Source: Sulfitobacter sp. S223 (GTDB taxonomy: Bacteria; Pseudomonadota; Alphaproteobacteria; Rhodobacterales; Rhodobacteraceae). From it: a stretch of DNA of 64,000 nt. The DNA lies in assembly GCF_025143825.1 (NCBI RefSeq), contig NZ_CP083560.1, forward strand, positions 1,798,001-1,862,000, read 5' to 3'. Positions within the stretch are counted from its first letter, which is position 1, and every line of letters starts with the position of its first letter. The notes beneath the pieces are model-generated. The model was not told where the DNA came from. It ran no database searches and worked only from the letters and a program-made list of their open reading frames with translations. The translations under genes were made by a program, and so were the position numbers. Below are positions 47,362-55,212 of this stretch, one piece after another.

Positions 47362-49641
47362 TTATGAGTTGATCGCCCGAGCCTGTGGTGCCGTCCAATG
47401 TTGAATTGTCGCCAAGAGTGCTTTTTTCGTGATTGGTTTAGATAAAAAACCATCCATCCCGGCGTCTAGGCAGCGTTCCTCATCCTCTTGCAGGGCGTTT
47501 GCCGTAAAGGCCACAATCGGACAATGTTGGTAGGTCATTTCCGTCTCGAGCTTGCGGATGGCTTGTGTGGCTTCCAACCCGTCCATCTCAGGCATCGATA
47601 CGTCCATGAAGACAACATCAGGTCTGATCTCAGCGAATTTTTTCAAGGCCTCGTGACCGTTGTCGGCAAATGTTAAGGACATGGAGGAATTAGCCATCAT
47701 TTTCTTCACAATAAACTGGTTCGTCTTATTGTCTTCTGCCACCAGTATTTTCAGAGGTGCTGTGGGATTGTTGAGCACGTTGGGCAATTTGACATGACGC
47801 GGTTTGTTGGGATTTACCTGCAACGACTGGACGATTGCTGCCCGAAGGCTTTTTGATTGAACCGGCTTAAGGAGCAATTCGCATGGGCTGTACTTCGACT
47901 TGATGGAGATGCTCATGGCTTGGTCAATGGATGACAAAACTATGAGAGGGGTATCTTTATACGAAGCCAAGCTTCGGATGCGACATGCAAGTTCTTCACC
48001 ATTCATCTGTGGCATTTGATAATCCTGAATTATCAAGTCGAACTTTTCCTCTGTCCGCTCAAGAATTTTTAGTGCTTCGGCACCAGACGAGGCAAGGACG
48101 GAAACCATGTCCCAGCTTGCCAGCCGCTCCGACAGGATTTTACGATTAAGCTCCAGATCATCCACAACAAGAACGCGCAAACCTCTCAGTGGCACAGTTA
48201 TATTGTTTGTACTGGGCGGAATCTCTGGTGCTGTATGCAACGGCAGTTCTATAGCGAAAGTCGATCCTCTCTCTCCTTCCGATTTTACCGTTATCCGACC
48301 GCCCATCAGTACCAACAGCTTCGATGAAATAGCCAATCCAAGGCCGGTGCCTTCGAATTGCCGGTTCCGCGAGCTGTCTACCTGCTCAAACGCATTGAAT
48401 ATTTGATCTATCCGGTCATTTGGAATGCCAATCCCGGTGTCTGCAACTTTGATTTCCAGATCGTAATGTCCCGGACTTTTCACGCCTGTAACATCCACAT
48501 AGACATATCCCTCAAGCGTAAATTTGACGGCGTTACCTACGATGTTTGTCAGCACCTGCCGAAGTCTACCAACATCCCCTTCGAAAACGGTCGGCAGTTC
48601 AGGATCATAGCGCAATACGACCTCGACAGAGCTTTCTCTGGTTTTTGCCGAGAGCAAGGTCACCACGTCGCCAATTGTGGCCTGCAGATCAAAAGGAGCA
48701 GGCTCCAGTACTGTTTTCCCGGCTTCTATTTTTGAGAAATTAAGGATGTCGTTAATGATTGCCAGCAACGCCGATCCTGATGAGGATATTGTTTCAGCGT
48801 ACATTCTTTGATCTTCATCAAGCTCGGTTTCCAGCATGAGTTCGGTCATGCCAATCACGCCATTCATTGGCGTGCGTATTTCGTGGCTCATGTTGGCAAG
48901 GAAATCAGATTTCGCCTTGTTTGCCCTGTCGGAGTTTTCGCGTTCGATTTCAAGCGCCCGCTCGCGTTCGTCGCGCTCAGAGAAACTGCGTTGCAAGACG
49001 TCCACGGATCGGTCGAGCGCTTTGAATTCATGCGACGCAAATGATGCGATCGGCCTTCTTGCGTGGGCTTGACCCGCAATGGCGGCAGACATCCGTTCGT
49101 GAATATTCCGCAGGGGACGCATGATCAGGAAATGTATCTGCAATAGAAAGACAGCAGAAAGGGTGAAGATTGCGATCAAGATAATGTAACGCGTGCGACT
49201 TACCTTTGAATTTATCAATGCCTGTCCTTCAGCGGTCGACCAATCGATCTCCATAACGCCGAATGCTTCCCCCTCGACGATGATATCACGCTTGAAGCGG
49301 CGGAACGCCGCGTCATCTGCTGCTCCATCACGTTCCGCTTGTGCGATCACGCCACCGGAATCGTTTTTAATGATGAGAGAAAGCAATTTCCCGTTGCTTG
49401 AAAGAGCTTCGCTGATGGCTGATTCAAGGACAGGCGTATCCTGGACAATGATCGGTTCTATCATCAAGCCGCTGATCAAAGAGACTGTCAGATCAGCTTG
49501 GGCCAGAAGATCATCGTTCATCCGGTTGATTTCTGCTCTGCGTTCGTAGCCCTCAATAAGGAACCCCACGATTGCCGCAGCACAGGTCATTGAAACAGCA
49601 ATCTGGGTGTATATACCCATTTTCTTCATGTGCTCATCCAA
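47362..49641 (-). CDS. hybrid sensor histidine kinase with two receiver domains
   Basis: A 759-residue membrane kinase. Two membrane helices (about 12-30 and 152-173) enclose a periplasmic sensor of roughly 120 residues; a HAMP-like linker and coiled coil follow. The kinase core has ANMSHEIRTPMNGVIGMTEL (His253), the ATP lid motifs DTGIGIPND and GTGLGLAISSKLLVLMGGR. Receiver 1 has Asp540 (IIQDYQMPQMNG) and receiver 2 Asp680 (VFMDVSMPEMDG). There is no HPt domain and no response-regulator gene nearby, so the output must be encoded elsewhere or be protein-protein control. It lies nine bases downstream of the PhnD-like gene and is almost certainly co-transcribed with it. Confidence 0.9.
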   Translation of the reverse strand: MDEHMKKMGIYTQIAVSMTCAAAIVGFLIEGYERRAEINRMNDDLLAQADLTVSLISGLMIEPIIVQDTPVLESAISEALSSNGKLLSLIIKNDSGGVIAQAERDGAADDAAFRRFKRDIIVEGEAFGVMEIDWSTAEGQALINSKVSRTRYIILIAIFTLSAVFLLQIHFLIMRPLRNIHERMSAAIAGQAHARRPIASFASHEFKALDRSVDVLQRSFSERDERERALEIERENSDRANKAKSDFLANMSHEIRTPMNGVIGMTELMLETELDEDQRMYAETISSSGSALLAIINDILNFSKIEAGKTVLEPAPFDLQATIGDVVTLLSAKTRESSVEVVLRYDPELPTVFEGDVGRLRQVLTNIVGNAVKFTLEGYVYVDVTGVKSPGHYDLEIKVADTGIGIPNDRIDQIFNAFEQVDSSRNRQFEGTGLGLAISSKLLVLMGGRITVKSEGERGSTFAIELPLHTAPEIPPSTNNITVPLRGLRVLVVDDLELNRKILSERLASWDMVSVLASSGAEALKILERTEEKFDLIIQDYQMPQMNGEELACRIRSLASYKDTPLIVLSSIDQAMSISIKSKYSPCELLLKPVQSKSLRAAIVQSLQVNPNKPRHVKLPNVLNNPTAPLKILVAEDNKTNQFIVKKMMANSSMSLTFADNGHEALKKFAEIRPDVVFMDVSMPEMDGLEATQAIRKLETEMTYQHCPIVAFTANALQEDEERCLDAGMDGFLSKPITKKALLATIQHWTAPQARAINS

Positions 49642-49650
49642 TCAGCTGAT

Positions 49651-50544
49651 CTAAAACATTTTGCTGTGCTTCATGGCCTGACGGATGATGTCATAGTCCG
49701 CGTCCGAGCCTTCCAGAAAGCCGTCTTCGGCGATGTCGCCCAACAACTCGGCGTCCTTTAGTTCCAACATAACTTCACGGATTGCGGCAAGGACGTCCGG
49801 GTCCATGCCCGCAGCAGCCAACCATGGTTTTGTGACATTATCGAACTCGTGCATTGCTCTGATTGGAACGCCAGAACGGATGAGCTTCGACAAGGTGCTT
49901 TCCTTCAGAGCACCGGCGGTAAACCTACCAGCAGCGACCGCAGCGCCAACCCGGTCGTGACGACCAAGATAGTCATACCCGCTAAGCTCTTTGCTACTGA
50001 TACCAGCGTCAAGAAGATGACTTTGTGCCAGGTACCGGCCGATAGTTGAGAGCTGATCGCCGAAGGCGAAGCTTTTATTTTTCAGTTCCGACAGGGATTG
50101 AATCGGACTGTCAGCATGGACAGCTATGGCCCCTTTAAACCGCTTGCTTCCTTTGTTGGACTCGATTGCGATGATCTGTATTTTTGGTTCACGTTCGAAA
50201 ACGGTGATGTAGGAGGCCGGTCCAAACCGGGAAAAGTCAACTTCCCCATTTGCAAGCTGGTCGATGCTTGTTTCGTATTCCTTCGTGATCCGCATCTTGA
50301 TGTTGACCTGTTCACCAAGAATTTTGGTCATTTCCTGTGCCAGATACTGCAGGAAAGGGCGGTACATCTTGACCGTATAAGTCGGCTTGTCAGCGGCGTA
50401 ACTGCCGAAGGTCAGGTTGATTTCTGCCGTCGCCGACGTCGCCATAGTAGCAATAATGACAGTCACAGTAACGCATGCCCAATGTGATGCATGCTTCTGC
50501 GCCTTTACAACAAACCCAAGCAGTTTTGCAGAAATTTTATTCAT
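49651..50544 (-). CDS. PhnD-type periplasmic oxyanion/phosphonate-binding protein
   Basis: A 297-residue secreted binding protein. The N-terminal segment has a basic head and a hydrophobic core ending TMATSATA before the mature start, so it is exported. The family hallmarks are LANGEVDFSRFGPASYITVF and KSFAFGDQLSTIGRYLAQ. No permease or ATPase gene is nearby; the partner is the hybrid kinase downstream. PhnD-like domains serve as sensors in TtrS (tetrathionate) and AioX (arsenite), so it may present a small oxyanion to the kinase. GAGGG sits before the chosen ATG; an in-frame ATG 13 codons upstream is less likely. Confidence 0.85.
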   Translation of the reverse strand: MNKISAKLLGFVVKAQKHASHWACVTVTVIIATMATSATAEINLTFGSYAADKPTYTVKMYRPFLQYLAQEMTKILGEQVNIKMRITKEYETSIDQLANGEVDFSRFGPASYITVFEREPKIQIIAIESNKGSKRFKGAIAVHADSPIQSLSELKNKSFAFGDQLSTIGRYLAQSHLLDAGISSKELSGYDYLGRHDRVGAAVAAGRFTAGALKESTLSKLIRSGVPIRAMHEFDNVTKPWLAAAGMDPDVLAAIREVMLELKDAELLGDIAEDGFLEGSDADYDIIRQAMKHSKMF

Positions 50545-50772
50545 GGTGGCCCTCATAGTTTGGCGGAACGTTTGGGGACGCATCGCCGGAAATGACGGAC
50601 AATTCGTGGCAGATCAAAAAGAATTATTCGTTAATGCCCGATGTGATTTTCTAAGGACCTTCGGTGGTCAGGGAGGCGTTTGGATTGATCAAAAAAATTG
50701 TATGTAAATTATTTGTAAAGAAAATTTGCCTCTTATCGTCTGATTGCATTCAGGTAACCAGACGGGGCGAAC

Positions 50773-53700
50773 ATGGCACAAGAAGACACACAAAACCGGC
50801 TTGCCGTATATATGCGGCCTCAGATCGGAACGATCGGGCTCCTTCTTATGCTTTTTGCTCCGAATATCGCATTTGCCATACCGTCTCCGGAATTGATCAT
50901 CGGGTCGGTTTCTTCTTTGTCGCAGGTTTTTGCGGTGGGAATTGCAACGGTGACGGGGGCTGGCGCGCTGATTGCCAAGCGGTTCGGCTTCAATCCGTCA
51001 ACGGGGCGCGGACAGGGGCGCTTTCCCCTCCGTTTGATTATGGTACTTTTGTTGATCGGGTTGGTCCTTGGAGCTGCGAATATCTGGCAGTACCGCACAC
51101 AGCAGGCAAATGAGCTTGCGCATCTTCAAGCCACACTTGTCAGGCCGGCGCAATTTGATGGAACCAGCATTCAGGACCCCGATCTGAAAGAGGCGAGCTT
51201 TGGTCAGCAATCCCGAAACCCGCTGGCTGTCACAACCAAAAAGGCGCAGGAACTCTTGGATGGGTCAGGGGGCGCCTCATCTGCGCTATTCTTTGATGTG
51301 AGAGAAACCGGTGAACACCGCATGGGAACCTTGCCGGGCGCGCGTCATGTCCGGTTCCCTGATTTCATGCAGTCCAACATCCCTCTTGAAGGGAAACAAG
51401 TTGTGTTGTTCTGTCACAACGGCAACCGCAGTGGTGAAATCTGCGCGCAACTGGCCGCACGGGGGATTGATTGTCGTTTTATTGCGGGTGGTATCGAAAA
51501 GTGGATCGTGGAGGGGCGTAAATTCAGCGATAAAGATGTGCAATCCTTATCCGATTTGCGTGCCATTCCAGACTATCCGAACAAAGAAAAACTGTTGGGC
51601 ACGGCAGAGTTCAAAAGCCTAATAGAGGCGGGCAACCTCCAGATTGTTGATACCCGCTATCCCGGCGATTTTTCTGTTGGACACCTGCCGGATGCGATCA
51701 ACATTCCAATTCGTGCTTTGCCAACGGAGGAATTGAAAAACCGGATTACCCAGTTGCAAGACAAGCCAACGGTTGCGGCTTGCTACGACCGTCGCAGCTG
51801 TTTCATGTCACAGGTTCTAGCGCTTGAGATGAACGAAGCGGGCATTGATTTCCGGGGTCGCTACACCACCCCTTGGGAGTATTTCGTCGCGCCCAAGCCC
51901 AAGCCACATGTCCAACAGTGGCAAGCTGAGCAGCAGGTGACACTTTGGCAGAAAGCGGTCGCCAGATTAGCGGAGGGGTTGGTCTGGATCGCAGAGCGAT
52001 CGCACTTTGTGCTTGCCCTTTTTACCCTGTCGCTTTTGTCCCGGATGCTTGTTCTGCCCATCGCGCTAAAGTCGGAGCGGGATCAGATGATCACTTCAAC
52101 TTCGTCCGACGAATTGAAACTGCTCAAAGAGAAGTTGAAAGACGATCCAGCCAGAAAAGCCCGCGCCATACAGCGCTTTTACGGGGATAAGGGGCTGACC
52201 CCGATGCGCAACCTTGCGGCGTTGCTGTTTTTGCCTGTCATGATGCTTGGTCTAAGCGCGACCGAAAAGGCGAGCCTGGAAATCAATGCGCCCTTCCTGT
52301 GGGTGCAGTCTTTGGGGCAGCCCGACGGGACCTTTGTGCTGCCGTTGTTGTTTGCGGTATTGGCGGGGATTTATCTGCACTGGGCAGTGGCGAAAACGGG
52401 TCGGCAGGCTGCTTTGTGGTGGGTTATTGGTGCACCGCTGATGTTCGGGTTGGTTTTCCGGCTAAGTGCGGCGGGCAACATTTACCTCTGTGCCAGCCTC
52501 ACGCTTTTGCTGATCCAGCGTGCATATGTCACCGGTCTTCTTTCCGAACTCAAAAACAAGGTCAAAAGCCTTTGGCATGATCTACCCTCGCGCAAGCTGC
52601 CTATCGGTGTTTCCCTTCTTGAGCACACGTCTGCGCTGCGCGAAAGCGGCAATAAGTCCTACAGGCTTTCTGTGCTGAAGAATGCGGGTCTGCCGGTTCC
52701 GGATGGTCTTGTTATTCGCTCCGGTGGGATCAGGGCTTACGGTCGTCTTTCAGGCAGCCAAAAGGACGAATTCGCGATGAAAATTTGGCGCATGGTTGGG
52801 CAGAAACCTTGCGCTGTGCGAAGCTCGGCCGCAAGCGAAGACGGGGCCGATCAAAGCTTTGCAGGAGTGTTCGATAGTGTGTTGGATGTCCGCCATGAAG
52901 GGATGCGCAGCGCTTTGGATGCGGTCATCGCGTCTTTCTCGGCTGAGCGTGCGAATGATTATGATCGCTCGGGGCCAACCAGCCATGACGGGAATGTACT
53001 GGTTCAGCAAATGGTACGTGCCGAATATGCCGGCGTGTTGTTTACCCAAGATCCCAAGGCACCAGGTCTGATGATGGTTGAGTTGGTCAAGGGCTGCGGT
53101 GAGGATTTGGTCTCTGGCAGGGTGACGCCGCAGAGCCTGCAATTCGGGCGCCACACGCACACGGCCTTTAGCGAGGAAACTCCGCCGATTAATTTGGAGG
53201 TTTTATTATCGCTTGGCCAAAAGATCGAAACAATTTTCGGTTGCCCCCAAGACATCGAATGGGCCTACGCTGATGGCGCTTTCCAGATCGTACAAAGCCG
53301 CGATATCACAACACTGAAAACTGGAACTACCGCGGAAATGGTCAGGGTGGAGGAGTGGGAACGTATCTTGCACATGTACAAAGACGCTGAGCCGGATGAG
53401 GTGATCCTTGAGCAAGACGAAATGTCAGAGGTCCTTCCGCTTCCGACGCCTTTGTCTTTCTCGTTGATGGGGCGACTTTGGGCACCGGGCGGCAGTTTAG
53501 ACATCGCCTGCCGACAGCTTGGGGTTAATTACAACCTGCCTGAAGGTCGGCCTGGCCATCTGATCAACCTCTTTGGCCGCACATTTGTGGATAGTAGCTT
53601 AAAACAATCGATGGCATTGCGCCTTGGCAAATCCAAAGCGCGGGAGATGCGTAAGAATGCCATCCGCGTGGTCGCCGCGTTCCGGAATGAAACAATGCCG

Positions 53701-54822
53701 ACATTGGAAAACGATCTGGCGCTTTGGCAGGCCGTGGATTTCACCGCGATGCCGCCAGACATTATCATTAGCTGCATACAGAAACTGGAGACTAAATTCG
53801 TCCGCGAGATCTACGTCGAGGCCGAAAAGATCAATATTCTGGCTGGTTTTACGATGAATGAAGCCGAAGCCTTTGCGAAAGATAATGCAGATGCGCAAAG
53901 CCGCCTGATGCACCCCGTTTTGCACCATACTCCGAACAGTCTCATCAATGCATGCGGCGATCTCGCGGGCGACAAGCAAAAAGACCGTTTGATGAGGCTG
54001 ATGGGGCATCGGGCCATCTTTGATTATGAACTCAGCACCCCGAGATACGCTGAAGCGCCTGAGATGCTGTGGTCATTGCTAAAGGGGGCAAACCCTGTTG
54101 AGATCAAGGGCCGTTCTGCACTGGCACACGGTCCCAAGACCCCAGTTGATCTGGCCATCGCGTTGCAAGACGCGAAAGAACAAGCCAAGCATGAGGCGCT
54201 TAAGATCATCGCTGAAATGCGTCGGGCTATACTGGCATTTTCTCAGGCAACGGGGCTATTTGATCTGGTTTTCTATCTTGAGATGGATGAACTTCTCACT
54301 GCCGGAAGGGCTGACATCGAGGTGCTGAAAGAGATTGCTCAGAACCGAAAGGATCGTGCTGCGCAGCTTTCGAAACACGCGCTCAAACCTGTATCGCTGA
54401 CTTTACGTGATTGTGAAATATTGTCCGCTGAGGCTGCTGTGCAAGGGGCTCAAGGGCAGGGCGCCCTTGGGGGTGTCTGTGTTTCCGGAAGCCAAAATGT
54501 GTCTGGTCGGGTGTTCGTCGTTCACGATGACACCGGCATGGGCGCTACTGCGTTCTCGGGCTTTGAAGATGGCGATATCATTGTTTGCCGAATGGTTAAT
54601 CCGGTTTGGTTGCCCTTTGTGCAGCGGTCTGGCGGGGTGTTGAGCGAGATTGGAGGCTGGTTGAGCCACATGGCGATTGTGGCGCGTGAGAAAGATATTC
54701 TGATGCACGTAAGGTGCAGCGGTTTGGAGTCCTTGCAGACCGGAATGATCGCTGCGGTCGGCACGGACGGAACAATCACCGTTACAGAAGCGGGCAGGGC
54801 ACCCGCACGCAAGATTGCCTGA
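50773..54822 (+). CDS. membrane fusion protein: tandem rhodanese + YidC/Oxa1-like domain + ATP-grasp/His dikinase
   Basis: A 1349-residue single frame. Residues 18-36 form a signal or anchor ending IAFA-IP; helices follow at 41-68 and 87-104, with a basic loop between them. Rhodanese 1 (about 154-247) has Cys214 in VLFCHNGNRSGEICAQ; rhodanese 2 (about 270-371) has Cys337 in AACYDRRSCFMSQ. Residues about 388-595 match the YidC/Oxa1 core: LFTLSLLSRMLVLPIALKSE with the groove-type Arg424, then QRFYGDKGLTPMRNLAALLF and four more helices. Residues 610-850 are a PEP-synthase-type ATP-grasp (AVRSSAASEDGADQSFAGVF, DIEWAYADGAFQIVQSRDIT). A helical region follows, then a swivelling His domain with catalytic His1299 in GGWLSHMAIVARE. 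No PEP-binding barrel is present, which resembles rifampin phosphotransferase. It is divergent from the sensor pair. The function is unknown; catalytic residues of all modules look intact. Confidence 0.9.
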   Translation: MAQEDTQNRLAVYMRPQIGTIGLLLMLFAPNIAFAIPSPELIIGSVSSLSQVFAVGIATVTGAGALIAKRFGFNPSTGRGQGRFPLRLIMVLLLIGLVLGAANIWQYRTQQANELAHLQATLVRPAQFDGTSIQDPDLKEASFGQQSRNPLAVTTKKAQELLDGSGGASSALFFDVRETGEHRMGTLPGARHVRFPDFMQSNIPLEGKQVVLFCHNGNRSGEICAQLAARGIDCRFIAGGIEKWIVEGRKFSDKDVQSLSDLRAIPDYPNKEKLLGTAEFKSLIEAGNLQIVDTRYPGDFSVGHLPDAINIPIRALPTEELKNRITQLQDKPTVAACYDRRSCFMSQVLALEMNEAGIDFRGRYTTPWEYFVAPKPKPHVQQWQAEQQVTLWQKAVARLAEGLVWIAERSHFVLALFTLSLLSRMLVLPIALKSERDQMITSTSSDELKLLKEKLKDDPARKARAIQRFYGDKGLTPMRNLAALLFLPVMMLGLSATEKASLEINAPFLWVQSLGQPDGTFVLPLLFAVLAGIYLHWAVAKTGRQAALWWVIGAPLMFGLVFRLSAAGNIYLCASLTLLLIQRAYVTGLLSELKNKVKSLWHDLPSRKLPIGVSLLEHTSALRESGNKSYRLSVLKNAGLPVPDGLVIRSGGIRAYGRLSGSQKDEFAMKIWRMVGQKPCAVRSSAASEDGADQSFAGVFDSVLDVRHEGMRSALDAVIASFSAERANDYDRSGPTSHDGNVLVQQMVRAEYAGVLFTQDPKAPGLMMVELVKGCGEDLVSGRVTPQSLQFGRHTHTAFSEETPPINLEVLLSLGQKIETIFGCPQDIEWAYADGAFQIVQSRDITTLKTGTTAEMVRVEEWERILHMYKDAEPDEVILEQDEMSEVLPLPTPLSFSLMGRLWAPGGSLDIACRQLGVNYNLPEGRPGHLINLFGRTFVDSSLKQSMALRLGKSKAREMRKNAIRVVAAFRNETMPTLENDLALWQAVDFTAMPPDIIISCIQKLETKFVREIYVEAEKINILAGFTMNEAEAFAKDNADAQSRLMHPVLHHTPNSLINACGDLAGDKQKDRLMRLMGHRAIFDYELSTPRYAEAPEMLWSLLKGANPVEIKGRSALAHGPKTPVDLAIALQDAKEQAKHEALKIIAEMRRAILAFSQATGLFDLVFYLEMDELLTAGRADIEVLKEIAQNRKDRAAQLSKHALKPVSLTLRDCEILSAEAAVQGAQGQGALGGVCVSGSQNVSGRVFVVHDDTGMGATAFSGFEDGDIIVCRMVNPVWLPFVQRSGGVLSEIGGWLSHMAIVAREKDILMHVRCSGLESLQTGMIAAVGTDGTITVTEAGRAPARKIA

Positions 54823-54835
54823 AACCGAAGCCAAC

Positions 54836-54864
54836 GGCTGATCCCTCAAATCCGGGGATCAGCC
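54836..54864 (+). terminator. hairpin after the fusion gene
   Basis: GGCTGATCCC pairs perfectly with GGGATCAGCC across an ATCCG-containing loop, starting 14 bases after the stop codon. There is no T tract, so termination efficiency is uncertain. Confidence 0.5.
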
Positions 54865-55212
54865 CCGATTGGAAATTCCTGTTCACTCAACCGATCAGAC
54901 CACCGGGTGGAGTGAAGAAATACAGTGCCATCCCAATAATCAGGAATGGTTACTGAAGCGCACGTTAGGATACATCAGACCAAAGGGCGTAGATGCAACG
55001 ATCCAAATCATCAGCGTTTCCTGAGCGAGAGTTGCCGGCATATTGCCGCCGCCAGCTGCAAAGCAGGTAGCGCTTTAGTATCCTCTGCTGTCACTGTTTC
55101 TAAGGTGTTGCCCGGAAACGTGTACCGAGTATCATGTATGCAAGAGGCCTCCTGTTGATGTGGGTATTCAAACCGCTCAAAGAGGCTCGAACCCCCAAGA
55201 TGGAGGTCTCAG
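54865..55212. other. intergenic stretch without a supported gene
   Basis: One plus-strand frame of 70 codons (54946-55158) is present, but its peptide is Ser/Cys-rich with no family resemblance. The last bases hold the amidase ribosome site GGAGG at about 55203. The promoter of the amidase-polyamine cluster must lie here or within the preceding gene; no clear operator is visible. Confidence 0.4.

Noticed and set aside
50612-50697. Repeated GATCAAAAA motif in the promoter region between the PhnD and fusion genes
   Set aside because: Two A-rich nonamers 75 bp apart in an A+T-rich region are weak evidence for an operator.
54946-55158. 70-codon frame between the fusion gene and the amidase
   Set aside because: Serine/cysteine-rich, no family resemblance, no ribosome site; likely non-coding.
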